From NCBI GenBank assembly GCA_015232315.1, contig JADFZZ010000023.1, forward strand, positions 21,935 to 85,934: 64,000 nt of DNA. Reading direction: 5' to 3'. The notes under the pieces are model-generated. The model was not told where the DNA came from. It searched no databases and was given only the letters and a program-made list of their open reading frames with translations. The stretch comes from SAR324 cluster bacterium. Its GTDB lineage: Bacteria; SAR324; NAC60-12. The position numbers and the translations under genes are program-made. The first letter of the stretch is position 1. Every line of letters starts with the position of its first letter. This document shows, piece after piece, positions 47,020-55,987 of the stretch.

Positions 47020-48318
47020 ATGCGTGTCACAGAGACAACCAAACGGGAAAACGTTTTGGGCAACATTCAGAAAAATTCACAGCGTCTTAAAACGCTACAC
47101 ACGGATCTGTCGTCTGGTCAGAAAATCAACCGGACGTCTGATGATCCGATTGGCGCGACCGTCGCACAGGATATTGTGACCTCCATTTCACGCAGGGAAC
47201 AGCTCCAGCACAACATGGAAGACAACCTTGTCTGGCTGGAAAGCAATGAGGTGGAACTGCAACACATGACAGAATTGTTGAATCACGCAAAACAGTTGAT
47301 TCTGTCTCAGGCCAGCGGCACGGCAAGTTCGGATTCACGAGCCGTTACCGCTCAGGAAATTAGAGATATCAGCAACGCGTTGATGGATGCCGGAAATGTG
47401 CGGCATAATAAATTATTTCTGTTTTCAGGCACAAAAACACTGACGAAACCGCTGACAACCAGAAATCCGATTCAGCCTGCCAAAATCATGACCGATGAAA
47501 TTGTGCAGAAAGATGTGGCGGAGTTGCTGGATATTGGTCAGTTTCGTGCCCAGTTTGAAGGACATTCTCTCAACGATTACCGGGTAAAAATCACCAAACC
47601 GGGAGCGTTAGGATTTGCCCGTTACAAGGTTTCAGATGACGCAGGTGTGACCTGGAGCAAGGAACGGATCCTGACTCCGGTGATCAAAGTGCACAATACT
47701 GAAGGCAAACCCAATGATCAGGTCATTCTCCGTTTTTCAGATGAACAGGGGTTGCTGGGGGATTTGATCGCGGATCAGGCGGACTTCACCAAAGAAAATT
47801 TTTTCTTTGATATTGAAGATCAAGGCGCAATTTTTCCGGAAGGTATAGAATTTGTATTTCAACCAAACAGACCGGTTGACTATGTTGGAAACCAACAAAA
47901 AAAAGAGGTGTTGATCTCGGATGGAATCGCGATCCCCCTCAACATTACCGCCGAAGAAATTTTATTAAAAACGGATGATAAAAGCCTCGATATTTTTCAG
48001 GTGCTTTATTCACTGGAACAATCGCTCATAAAAAATGATCCGGAAGCTCTGGCCTTGAAGCTTGAGGATTTGGATAGATCACTGGATCAGGTGTTGCGCA
48101 AACAGGCCCAGATTGGAAACACCATGATCGATATTCAGAAATCCAGTCAGAAAATGGATGAAGAAGTTTTTTCAACTCAAAAGCGGCTGTCCGATGTTCA
48201 GGATGTAGATATTGCGGAATCCGCCATAGATCTCAACACCGCAGAACGGAATAACAAGGTTTCGCTGGATGTGGGAGGAAGGCTGTTACAGCCTTCATTG
48301 ATGCAGTTCCTGAGATAG
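47020..48318 (+). CDS. flgL: Hook-filament junction protein FlgL
   Basis: The 432-residue protein has the flagellin-like N-terminal helix (NIQKNSQRLKTLHTDLSSGQ) and the usual IGATVAQDI segment, and ends in a flagellin-type C-terminal helix (VDIAESAIDLNTAERNNKVS, then LLQPSLMQFLR). It forms the second junction zone at the base of the filament. It is longer than many FlgL proteins because of a middle insertion of variable domain. It follows flgK by 26 bases. Confidence 0.95.
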   Translation: MRVTETTKRENVLGNIQKNSQRLKTLHTDLSSGQKINRTSDDPIGATVAQDIVTSISRREQLQHNMEDNLVWLESNEVELQHMTELLNHAKQLILSQASGTASSDSRAVTAQEIRDISNALMDAGNVRHNKLFLFSGTKTLTKPLTTRNPIQPAKIMTDEIVQKDVAELLDIGQFRAQFEGHSLNDYRVKITKPGALGFARYKVSDDAGVTWSKERILTPVIKVHNTEGKPNDQVILRFSDEQGLLGDLIADQADFTKENFFFDIEDQGAIFPEGIEFVFQPNRPVDYVGNQQKKEVLISDGIAIPLNITAEEILLKTDDKSLDIFQVLYSLEQSLIKNDPEALALKLEDLDRSLDQVLRKQAQIGNTMIDIQKSSQKMDEEVFSTQKRLSDVQDVDIAESAIDLNTAERNNKVSLDVGGRLLQPSLMQFLR

Positions 48319-48399
48319 ACTCAGAACTGAAAAAAAAGTGATTCCACAGGAAGTGGACTCACAGCACATGGATATATAACAGGCACCAAGGAGGGTGAA

Positions 48400-48633
48400 A
48401 TGCTCATACTGACAAGGAAGTCAGGGGAAAGTATAACCATTGGCGATGATATCAAAATTCAGATCATCGAAATTAAAGGCAAGCAGGTTCGTGTTGGAAT
48501 CGATGCTCCCAGAGAATATGTCATTCATCGGGAAGAAGTTTATATTCGAATCCAGGAGGAAAACCGGCTTGCGGCAGAAAAAACTCCGATTTCGCTCAAG
48601 AATATTCGGGATTTTTTTAAAAAAACAAAATGA
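48400..48633 (+). CDS. csrA: RNA-binding regulator CsrA
   Basis: The 77-residue protein starts with the canonical [20 protein letters not shown] and keeps the RNA-binding [14 protein letters not shown] loop, including the Arg that contacts GGA. CsrA represses translation of target mRNAs, and in flagellated bacteria controls flagellin synthesis when released by FliW. A good ribosome binding site (AAGGAGGGTG) precedes the ATG. Its place before fliW, as in many bacteria, supports the flagellar switch. The C-terminal tail is longer and more basic than in E. coli. Confidence 0.97.
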   Translation: MLILTRKSGESITIGDDIKIQIIEIKGKQVRVGIDAPREYVIHREEVYIRIQEENRLAAEKTPISLKNIRDFFKKTK

Positions 48634-48697
48634 CCACGAATTTCACTTCAGGATTTCAGGTCATACTTGTCTCAACTTCCTTGTTTTATGAGGTTTT

Positions 48698-49192
48698 ATG
48701 TTAATCCAAACCACACGCTTCGGCGAAATTGATATTGATGAACGTGAGATCATCACCATGCCCAACGGATTATTGGGGTTTTCCAATGACCGGTTGTATG
48801 TGATGCTTGATGATGAGGTCGGTTCGCCTTTCAAATGGCTCCAGTCGGTTGAAAAACCCAAACTGGCCTTTGTGACCATTGATCCAACCATTGCGGTTTC
48901 CAACTATTCGCTCTCGATTTCGGAAGAGCATATGAAAAAAATGGAAACCACCAATCTTGAAGAGCTGTCGGTACTGGTGATAGTCACCATGACCCGTGAT
49001 CTGAAAGATGTGACCATCAACCTGCAGGGACCACTGATCATCAACCAGGTCAACAGGGTTGGAATTCAGATGGTGATTCCTGACAGTCCCTATTCCACAC
49101 GTTATCCATTGTTCGGGGATAAACTGCAGTTCTCTGCGGATGAAACCAGAACTCAACGGAATACAGAACAACGGAAAGCGGCCGCAGGATAA
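48698..49192 (+). CDS. fliW: Flagellar assembly factor FliW (CsrA antagonist)
   Basis: The 164-residue protein fits FliW along its length (FGEIDIDEREIITMPNGLLG, then FKWLQSVEKPKLAFV and NLQGPLIIN). FliW binds free flagellin or CsrA; when flagellin is low, FliW sequesters CsrA, and this closes a feedback loop. It follows csrA by 64 bases with GAGG upstream. The flagellin gene itself is not in view. Confidence 0.95.
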   Translation: MLIQTTRFGEIDIDEREIITMPNGLLGFSNDRLYVMLDDEVGSPFKWLQSVEKPKLAFVTIDPTIAVSNYSLSISEEHMKKMETTNLEELSVLVIVTMTRDLKDVTINLQGPLIINQVNRVGIQMVIPDSPYSTRYPLFGDKLQFSADETRTQRNTEQRKAAAG

Positions 49193-49237
49193 CCTCAATG
49201 GAACTGGCTTGAAAAATACTGATTATACCGGATTGGG

Positions 49238-49340
49238 GGGAGGGCTTCGAGAGCCTCCCATTCCCTACCTCTGGTGGGGAACCTTCCTTATCCCACCTCC
49301 GGTGGTTTGCCAACGAACCGTGGAAGGGCACCAGAGGTGC
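49238..49340. repeat. Cluster of short GC-rich palindromes between convergent genes
   Basis: The 186 bases between fliW and the convergent barrel gene hold at least three hairpins: GGGAGG/CCTCCC (49238-49259), CCACCTCCGGTGG (49293-49305) and GCACCAGAGGTGC (49328-49340). They may end transcription from both sides, or be a repeat element; a related hairpin lies at 52775-52798. Confidence 0.5.
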
Positions 49341-49378
49341 ATTATGGAACGGTTCCCGACGAGACGTGGGGCAATACC

Positions 49379-50710
49379 CTAAAACCCGTATCCAATAAAA
49401 ATGGTGGCTTCCTCGCCTTCTTTTCCTGTGGCATAATCCGCCCGTAAAACCACTGAAGAAAATACAAATCGAAATCCTATTCCCGTTGAATATTTGAAAT
49501 CACGATACAACGCCTCATCATTCGTGGGAGAGACTTGGCCAATTTCATAAAAAAGAGCGAGTTGGACTGCCTCAAACACGCCTTTTTCCAGGATAAAATT
49601 GAACGGAGTCGTATTCTCCAGAAAATACATCCGATATTCGAGTCCGGCAAAAAACGAATAGGTGTCATAAAATCTGGAGATGGGATAACTTCTCAAACGG
49701 TTGGGACCGCCCAGCGACGTCGCGTTTGAGTCACTACCCTCCGCATTAAAATCATTCACCCCCCGGATAATCCCATTACAGAGTGTTTCCGTTGAAATTG
49801 CCGGATTATCTTGATTGCCCTGATTTTCTTTAGAATCTTCGACACACTGTTCTACCTGTTGATCAAACGATTGACTGCTGTCAAACAAAGTGAAGGGTTT
49901 GGTCACCCTGGACGCGGAATAAAAGACATTGGCGACGAGCACTGAGCTCAAATCATCATTGGGAATATAGGTGGTCAAAGAATAATCCTCGACGATAAAG
50001 TTTTTAAGACCTTTTCCCTCAAAGCCATATTTTTCATAAAGGAAACGGATTCCAACTCTTGGATCAATGCGGTCATCCGTCAGATCAAGCTTGACTCCCT
50101 GGCGAGTGATGAACAGATTCACTAAATCAATGTACAGCAAAAAATTTTTTACAAACCTGGCAATTTCGTCCTCCTGCTCCTCTGGCGTCATGCTTTCTGC
50201 GTCTTCGAAATTGCCAATATCGCTTTTATTCAGATCAATCTCTGGAAAAGCCAGAGCGGCGCCCCCGTAAAATTCCAATTGTCTGTCAAATAAATTGAAG
50301 CCAAGGTCCACAGCACGCCCATAACTTTTTTTGAATTTCAACGTGAATTCGGGTTCTGTGGGAGAATCAGGTCCTCGGCCAAAAAAAGCAAAACCGCCCT
50401 TTTTGCCATCGACATACGCCATCGAGAGCGTTAAATGTTGAGTAAACAACGGAATATCCGAAGCAATGACGCTGTCCACCTCAATTTCTCCCTGAATTTG
50501 CAGCAAACTCAATGTGGAACCATTTCCCAGCAGATTAACCACGGTTGCGCCGCCACCATCGCCTGATCCCAGGCCGGGAACCTGATAAACCAGCGGATAA
50601 AAAAAGTATGAAATATCTTCTTTTTCCTGCTTGTTTCGGCGCTCTATTGCCAGAGCCGTATGAACCATTGTTGAGAAAATAAAGAAAAGAAAAAGAACAC
50701 GAAAATTCAT
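49379..50710 (-). CDS. Omp85/BamA-like outer-membrane beta-barrel protein
   Basis: A signal peptide (FRVLFLFFIFSTMVHTALA) precedes a large barrel of about 410 residues. The C-terminus GIGFRFVFSSVVLRADYATG, GEEATIFIGYGF is typical of Omp85-superfamily surface-antigen barrels, which end in an aromatic residue. No POTRA domains are present, so this is a short, barrel-only member. The start at ATG 50710 is chosen because it gives a clean signal peptide; a longer reading from 50812 exists. It converges on fliW and is divergent from the lpxC operon. Confidence 0.75.
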   Translation of the reverse strand: MNFRVLFLFFIFSTMVHTALAIERRNKQEKEDISYFFYPLVYQVPGLGSGDGGGATVVNLLGNGSTLSLLQIQGEIEVDSVIASDIPLFTQHLTLSMAYVDGKKGGFAFFGRGPDSPTEPEFTLKFKKSYGRAVDLGFNLFDRQLEFYGGAALAFPEIDLNKSDIGNFEDAESMTPEEQEDEIARFVKNFLLYIDLVNLFITRQGVKLDLTDDRIDPRVGIRFLYEKYGFEGKGLKNFIVEDYSLTTYIPNDDLSSVLVANVFYSASRVTKPFTLFDSSQSFDQQVEQCVEDSKENQGNQDNPAISTETLCNGIIRGVNDFNAEGSDSNATSLGGPNRLRSYPISRFYDTYSFFAGLEYRMYFLENTTPFNFILEKGVFEAVQLALFYEIGQVSPTNDEALYRDFKYSTGIGFRFVFSSVVLRADYATGKEGEEATIFIGYGF

Positions 50711-50852
50711 GGCTTTGGTACCTGATGTTTTGCACTGATTGGAGGATAAATCTTTATTCGGGAAAGAAATGCAAAACCAGAACCTGTTGGAGCACGGCCT
50801 GCTTTGACCCAACTATTTTTCTATTTTCTGCTTACAATGACAATCAGTTCTT

Positions 50853-50881
50853 TTGACACTCTCCCTGAAGTCCAGTATAAA
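50853..50881 (+). promoter_or_regulatory. Near-consensus sigma-70 promoter for the receiver-LpxC operon
   Basis: TTGACA (50853-50858) and TATAAA (50876-50881) are separated by 17 bases, with the start codon about 75 bases downstream. This is close to the housekeeping consensus and suggests strong constitutive transcription. Confidence 0.6.
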
Positions 50882-50955
50882 AACCGGATTCTTGCACTGA
50901 AAAGCAGAATACTGACTATTCTTATTGAAGAAATATCAAATCATTACAGGAGTTT

Positions 50956-52284
50956 ATGCTAAATTCTGAAGGCCCGATTTGTATTGTGGACGATGAGGCT
51001 TCCATCTGTGAAACACTGGAAGAAATTCTGGAAGATGAGGGCTATGCCGTTAAATCATTCGCGGATGCGGAAAGTTTTCTGGAGCAAATTCATCAAATGA
51101 CACCCGCTTTGGTGATGCTGGATATCTGGCTTCCCGGAGCGGATGGCATGGCTGTGCTGGCCAAAGTCAAAAGCGCCTACCCGCGGTTACCGGTGATCAT
51201 GATGAGCGGGCACGCCGGGATTGAATCCGCCGTCAAATCAATCAAACTGGGAGCTTACGATTTTCTGGAAAAACCACTTCATCTGGAAGTATTGCTGGAT
51301 AAAGTGGCCAGCGCTCTGGCGAAAACCCCCCGTAGTCCGCTAAATCTCCCTTCCGATACAAGGCTGGATTCTGTCAGCGCAGAGTCCATCTCAGGTTCGG
51401 GGCTGGCATCTCTTGTTGAATCGGATCAATTCCAGAAAACGCTCAAACGGAATGTGGTCCTCAATGGCACAGGCCTGTTGAGCGGGAGAAATACGGGAAT
51501 TATCCTGAGTCCTCTGGGAATCAACCAGGGAATTATCTTTCAAACACTTGATGGACATTCCATTCCGGCCAGAGTGACCTCACTGGAAGGTTTTCAGATA
51601 CCTTCACAGGGTTCCACGTTTATGGCCAATTCAACCGCTCTTGTGGATAAAAATTCCAGAGTGCGAACAGTGGAACACCTGATGGCTGTTCTGCACATGT
51701 TTGGCTTGACCAATGTGCTGATCAAAGCCGATGAGGAGATTCCCAATATTGATGGTTCCGCCGAAGATTTTTGCAGACTCATTCAGGATGGTGGCATTGA
51801 GGAGCAGTCCGCATTTTCCAAAAAAATTGTGATCCATGAAAGAATCGGAATCGGTGAAGAACAACTTGACCAGAAATATCTGTATGTGGAACCTCATGCT
51901 GAGTTTGAAATTCAGATGCGTGTCAAATATGACGCACCGATTTTTGAACAGAAAATCACGTTTACCCCCAGTCGGAATTCCTTTGAAAAAGAAATCGCAC
52001 CGGCCCGTTCATTCAATACCTTTGAAAATATTGATATGGCTCAAAAGATGGGCAAGGCAGGCGGCGGATATCTGAATTCACATATCATTATATACGACGG
52101 AAAAGTGATCAATACCGAATTACGCTATCCCGACGAGTTTGTCCGGCATAAGGTGCTGGATTTAATCGGAGATATTTATCTGACCGGCTACCCGATCCAG
52201 GGCCGTATCGTTGCAAATATGACGTCCCATGCCTATAACCAGGCATTGGCTCAAAAAATTCACATGGCAATTCATTCCAACTAG
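50956..52284 (+). CDS. lpxC: Receiver domain fused to LpxC (UDP-3-O-acyl-GlcNAc deacetylase)
   Basis: LpxC performs the committed step of lipid A synthesis, removing acetate from UDP-3-O-acyl-N-acetylglucosamine. Residues 1-120 are a response-regulator receiver with acidic D11/D12, phospho-acceptor D56 in VMLDIWLPGADG, S84 and K106 in FLEKP. A linker of about 37 residues leads to a complete LpxC (about 158-442): zinc ligands H241 in TVEHLMAV, H398 and D402 in FVRHKVLDLIGD, catalytic E240, and H425 in MTSHAYN. All key residues of both domains are kept. The fusion predicts control of lipid A synthesis by phosphorylation or by a receiver-binding partner. nusB follows 7 bases later. Confidence 0.95.
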   Translation: MLNSEGPICIVDDEASICETLEEILEDEGYAVKSFADAESFLEQIHQMTPALVMLDIWLPGADGMAVLAKVKSAYPRLPVIMMSGHAGIESAVKSIKLGAYDFLEKPLHLEVLLDKVASALAKTPRSPLNLPSDTRLDSVSAESISGSGLASLVESDQFQKTLKRNVVLNGTGLLSGRNTGIILSPLGINQGIIFQTLDGHSIPARVTSLEGFQIPSQGSTFMANSTALVDKNSRVRTVEHLMAVLHMFGLTNVLIKADEEIPNIDGSAEDFCRLIQDGGIEEQSAFSKKIVIHERIGIGEEQLDQKYLYVEPHAEFEIQMRVKYDAPIFEQKITFTPSRNSFEKEIAPARSFNTFENIDMAQKMGKAGGGYLNSHIIIYDGKVINTELRYPDEFVRHKVLDLIGDIYLTGYPIQGRIVANMTSHAYNQALAQKIHMAIHSN

Positions 52285-52290
52285 GCTTCT

Positions 52291-52722
52291 ATGCGCCACA
52301 AATCCAGAGAATATGCCTTACAGGCTTTGTACCAGGCTGAAATCAATAATTCACATGAACTCAGCCTGATTGATGATTTCCTGACACAGATTGATACTTC
52401 GGCAGAGATCACGTCCTTTTCCAGAGAACTGATTCTGGGGACGTTTGAACATTGGGATGCTGTCACAGAACGGGTTTCCCGGAATATGCACAATTGGAAA
52501 CTGGGACGGCTTCCGGTCCTCGTCCGCAATATTTTACGTTTGGCCACCTATGAAATGTGCCTCATGGCAGTTCCCCACACGGTTGTGATGGATGAAGCGA
52601 TTGAACTGGCCCGTGATTTTATTGATGATGCCTCTGCGGCCTTTATCAACAGTGTTCTGCAGAAAATCTATGAAGACTACCGATCTGCCACTGCTTCAGA
52701 TGAACCTGAAGCCACGGTTTGA
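52291..52722 (+). CDS. nusB: Transcription antitermination factor NusB
   Basis: The 143-residue protein starts RHKSREYALQALYQAEI, the NusB signature, and ends in the helical ELARDFIDDASAAFINSVLQ. NusB with NusE binds boxA RNA and helps transcription of rRNA operons. It follows the receiver-LpxC gene by 7 bases, so both should be on one transcript; nusB is a frequent neighbour of riboflavin genes elsewhere, so this pairing is unusual. Confidence 0.95.
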   Translation: MRHKSREYALQALYQAEINNSHELSLIDDFLTQIDTSAEITSFSRELILGTFEHWDAVTERVSRNMHNWKLGRLPVLVRNILRLATYEMCLMAVPHTVVMDEAIELARDFIDDASAAFINSVLQKIYEDYRSATASDEPEATV

Positions 52723-52774
52723 AGCTCAGAATTTTCTTAGGAATGGCAAAAGAATAAGTTGTAAAAATTTGCTC

Positions 52775-52798
52775 GTGCCCTACGTCCCGTGGGGGCAC
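52775..52798 (+). terminator. Hairpin after nusB
   Basis: GTGCCC (52775-52780) pairs with GGGCAC (52793-52798), 50 bases after the nusB stop. There is no T-tract. The sequence around it shares short words (GCACATTAT, ACGT..GTGGGG) with the palindromes at 49238-49340. Confidence 0.4.
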
Positions 52799-52836
52799 AT
52801 TATCCACTTCCGTTGATCTCTTGATGGGGGACAGCC

Positions 52837-53484
52837 ATGCGTAAATCTCTATTTTTGCTGTTGTTATTCAGTCTGCTTGTTTTCAGCAATTCTGTGGTCT
52901 GGGCACTTCAGGCCAGACTCCAACTGATGTTGCCTCTGGCCGGAGAAGCTACAGCGCAGGGCTTTGGCAATGAACCTTTGCTGACATCAGAGTTGGGCTT
53001 GATGGTGCTTCAGCCTGTGACCCGTGACATTGGCCTTGGCCTGGGATACACATGGTTCAATGCTTATGTGGAAGAAGAAGATATTTCCGGGATTGTCTAT
53101 CTGAAAAACCAGGGCAGTTTTCAGGCACATCTGTTCCATTTTTCGGTAGATTATTCAGGCCTTGAATTGGGTTCCCGAAGTAACTTGCTACTGCGGGCGG
53201 GACTGTCCCTGCCGTTTGGCGGTTCTGGCGATTTGAAGGCCCAAACCAGGACTATCGCGGCAAGTGGCATCAGCACCCAGAGTGAAACCCAATCCACTTC
53301 CGAGGTCAGCGGCTATGGCTTGTTTTTGAGCTGTGGAGTAGAAGTGGGCCGATGGGAGTGGTTTGTGTATTCCCAGAAAAGTGCCTTTGCCTATGGATTG
53401 AAAGTAGAACGACTCGATGGCAAAACCTATGACACCCAACTGGATATCACCGAATATGGTTTGGGATTGGGAATTTTATTTTAA
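52837..53484 (+). CDS. Small outer-membrane barrel-like protein
   Basis: The 215-residue protein begins with a signal peptide (LFLLLLFSLLVFSNSVVWA) and continues in amphipathic strands with many Gly, Tyr and Ser (DIGLGLGYTWFNAYVEEEDI, LLLRAGLSLPFGGSG). It ends YGLGLGILF, as expected for a barrel that is folded into the outer membrane. It is not closely like the other barrel at 35013-35621. GGGGG upstream of the ATG may be its binding site. Confidence 0.7.
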   Translation: MRKSLFLLLLFSLLVFSNSVVWALQARLQLMLPLAGEATAQGFGNEPLLTSELGLMVLQPVTRDIGLGLGYTWFNAYVEEEDISGIVYLKNQGSFQAHLFHFSVDYSGLELGSRSNLLLRAGLSLPFGGSGDLKAQTRTIAASGISTQSETQSTSEVSGYGLFLSCGVEVGRWEWFVYSQKSAFAYGLKVERLDGKTYDTQLDITEYGLGLGILF

Positions 53485-53524
53485 AAAAATCGGGGCAGAA
53501 AAACACAGGTGATGATGGTGCGGA

Positions 53525-53774
53525 ATGAAGACACGCAAATTGTTGAGAAAAATTTTATCAGGGTCAAAGAATATCAGATTCAGTGAGATGCGGACTTTAC
53601 TCCAGGCATTTGGATTTGAATTGTTGCGAACTCAAGGCAGTCATCATATCTTTGGAAACCCTGAAATACCGGAAGTTGTCAATTTGCAAGATTACAAAGG
53701 ACAGGCTAAACCTTATCAGGTCCGACTTACAACTGGTGGAAAAGTATAATCTTCAATTAGAGGAGGAGGTGTGA
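53525..53774 (+). pseudogene. hicA: hicA toxin gene with a frameshift near its end
   Basis: The 74-residue frame (53525-53749) has the HicA double-stranded-RNA-binding fold with the catalytic His region RTQGSHHIFG. The conserved C-terminus is displaced: after KPYQVR the frame leaves, while the other frame (53583-53774) continues LQLVEKYNLQLEEEV, ending exactly at the hicB start. An extra or missing base or bases near 53720-53727 would restore a normal, slightly longer HicA. It may be inactivated, or the truncated toxin may keep activity since the His is present. A sequencing slip is an alternative. Confidence 0.75.
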
Positions 53775-53992
53775 AGGATTATCATATTAATGTGTTCTAC
53801 AGTGACGAAGATGGCGGCTATATTGCTGATATTCCGGATATGCAATGCTGTTCAGCTTTTGGAACAACCCCGGAAGAAGCATTGCGCGAAGTCTTAATTG
53901 CCAAATCCGCATGGTTAGACGCCGCACACATTGCAGGTAAACCAATTCCTGAACCAAAGTATCGTCCAGCAATTTATCAATTGGCATCCTGA
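53771..53992 (+). CDS. hicB: HicB antitoxin
   Basis: The 73-residue protein has the HicB partial-RNase-H fold (YHINVFYSDEDGGYIADIPD, CSAFGTTPEEALREV). HicB sequesters HicA and usually represses the operon. The GTG start overlaps the end of the hicA +1 frame (GTGA), as expected if hicA were intact, and follows GAGGAGGAGGT. The C-terminal DNA-binding domain seen in some HicB proteins is absent, so autorepression is doubtful. Confidence 0.9.
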   Translation: MKDYHINVFYSDEDGGYIADIPDMQCCSAFGTTPEEALREVLIAKSAWLDAAHIAGKPIPEPKYRPAIYQLAS

Positions 53993-54031
53993 TTTCGTTG
54001 ACCATAAAATTCACTGAGCCAGAAGCGATGA

Positions 54032-55423
54032 TCATGTTCCATAAACCAGATGTGGCAACCATGTGACCAACCCAGGCCAGAACCATAGAATCACGAGTAC
54101 AATCACCTGAATACAGATGAACGGTACCGCACCTTTGTAAATGTGACTTGTGGTGACTTCCGGTGGTGCGACGCCCCTGAGATAAAACAGGGCAAAGCCG
54201 AAGGGCGGAGTTAAAAAAGAGGTTTGCAGATTCATGGCGATCATCACTCCGAGCCAGATCGGATCAAGCCCCATTTGCAGTAGAACCGGACCAACGACCG
54301 GAACAACCACAAACGTGATCTCAAAAAAATCCAGGAAAAATCCCATCAGAAACATGATCAGCATCACCACCAGAAACGACATCACCACGCCGCCCGGCAG
54401 TTGTGTCAGCCAGTGATGAATCAGGTCATCCCCATGATATCCCCGAAAGACCAGCGAAAACAGACTCGCGCCAATCAGTATCACAAACACCATCGAATTG
54501 ATTTGTGTGGTGTGCCGCATGGCGTCTTTCAACATTTTGAGCGAAAGCCGTTTTTTGGCAAGGGCCAATAACAATCCACCCATGCAACCGACGGATGCGG
54601 CTTCTGTGGGGGTGGCCATTCCTGTCAAAATGGAACCCAGCACCCCCAGTATCAGAAAAATCGGAGGAAGCATGCTCCAGAAGGCTTTCATGACCAGTGT
54701 TTTTCTGTCATATTGCGCCAGTTCTTCTGCTGGAACAGCAGGTGCCATTTCGGGTTTCCACCATGCCAGCAGAAGAATGTAGATCATGTAGAATCCCACC
54801 AGCATCAATCCCGGAATCAAGGCGCCAACAAATAAATCTCCCACAGAAACCGCGCTCGGTGAATAATTCCCCATGGAAAGTTGGGCTTGTTGCCAGGCTG
54901 AACTGATCACATCTCCCAGAATAACCAGAATGATGCTGGGCGGAATGATCTGCCCCAGTGTTCCCGATGCGGCAATGACACCGCAGGACAGGGAGGGGGA
55001 ATATTTGTAACGCAACATCACCGGAAGTGAAATCAATCCCATGGTGACAACGGTCGCACCCACAATTCCAGTCGATGCGGCCAATAACGCGCCAACCACA
55101 CAAATGGACAGCCCCAAGCCACCCCGGAGTCTGCCGAACAGGAGGCCCATGGTTTCCAGCAGATCCTCGGAAATTCGGGATCGTTCGAGCAAAACACCCA
55201 TAAAAATAAACAAAGGTACCGCAATCAGCGTTTCATTGCCCATGATACCAAAAATCCGCCCGGGGATGGCTCCTAGAAAACTTTGATCAAACACACCTGT
55301 CACCACACCGCCTGCGGCAAAAGCGAGGGCTGTTCCAGACAGACTGAAGGCGACTGGAAACCCGGTGAGCAGAACCAGAATGGCGACACCAAACATCACC
55401 AGGGAAAGATACTCAGGAGGCAT
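54032..55423 (-). CDS. dctM: TRAP transporter large permease subunit (DctM)
   Basis: The 463-residue membrane protein has about 12 helices and the DctM start (VAILVLLTGFPVAFSLSGT), and a conserved central GVIAASGTLGQIIPPSI. It forms the transport pore of a tripartite ATP-independent (TRAP) carrier powered by the sodium gradient. It follows dctQ by 8 bases. Together with DctQ and DctP it forms a complete importer for organic acids. Confidence 0.95.
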   Translation of the reverse strand: MPPEYLSLVMFGVAILVLLTGFPVAFSLSGTALAFAAGGVVTGVFDQSFLGAIPGRIFGIMGNETLIAVPLFIFMGVLLERSRISEDLLETMGLLFGRLRGGLGLSICVVGALLAASTGIVGATVVTMGLISLPVMLRYKYSPSLSCGVIAASGTLGQIIPPSIILVILGDVISSAWQQAQLSMGNYSPSAVSVGDLFVGALIPGLMLVGFYMIYILLLAWWKPEMAPAVPAEELAQYDRKTLVMKAFWSMLPPIFLILGVLGSILTGMATPTEAASVGCMGGLLLALAKKRLSLKMLKDAMRHTTQINSMVFVILIGASLFSLVFRGYHGDDLIHHWLTQLPGGVVMSFLVVMLIMFLMGFFLDFFEITFVVVPVVGPVLLQMGLDPIWLGVMIAMNLQTSFLTPPFGFALFYLRGVAPPEVTTSHIYKGAVPFICIQVIVLVILWFWPGLVTWLPHLVYGT

Positions 55424-55431
55424 GTGGAAAC

Positions 55432-55977
55432 CTATGCGGAAGCATCAACAGAGGAGATTTTCCCGGAGTTCATGAGAACAAGGAGGCTGTGTCCTGTCAG
55501 GGAAAACCCCTGCAAGCCCAGCAAAACAGGAAAGATGAGTATCATGGTTTTGAGCAGATAGACCCCGTTGATTCCTCCAGTATCGCGGGAGCCTTCAAGA
55601 AGATGCCACGAATTCATGACATACGGCCAACCATAAGCCAGTAGGACCGCACAGGTTGGAAACAACAGAAACAAACAGCCCAGGATGTTGACCATTGCTT
55701 TAATTTTTGGAGACCATGTCTGATAAAAAATATCAACACGCACATGGCCTTCATGCAACAGGGTGTAACCTCCGGCGACCATAAACAGGATGCCGTGCAT
55801 ATACACCGGAGCTTCCTGCAACCAGATCCAGCTCAAGCGAAAGACATAGCGCAGGATCACCACCACAAAGGTATTGACCGCCAGGATCAGCATCAGCCAT
55901 GAAACCGCATGTCCGATGTGTTCATTGAGGCGGTCTATCAGACGTATCGTTTTTGCCAGCATTGGGGAGTCCATCAA
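55432..55977 (-). CDS. dctQ: TRAP transporter small permease subunit (DctQ)
   Basis: The 181-residue protein has four membrane helices with the DctQ pattern (RYVFRLSWIWLQEAPVYM, GHVRVDIFYQTWSP). It is the small partner that stabilises DctM. It lies 10 bases after dctP and 8 before dctM in one operon. Confidence 0.93.
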   Translation of the reverse strand: MMDSPMLAKTIRLIDRLNEHIGHAVSWLMLILAVNTFVVVILRYVFRLSWIWLQEAPVYMHGILFMVAGGYTLLHEGHVRVDIFYQTWSPKIKAMVNILGCLFLLFPTCAVLLAYGWPYVMNSWHLLEGSRDTGGINGVYLLKTMILIFPVLLGLQGFSLTGHSLLVLMNSGKISSVDASA

Positions 55978-55987
55978 TTTCGCCTGA

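Noticed and set aside
49238..49340. Possible CRISPR-like palindrome cluster
   Set aside because: The palindromes differ from each other and there are no equal spacers or repeats; no CRISPR array is present in the window.
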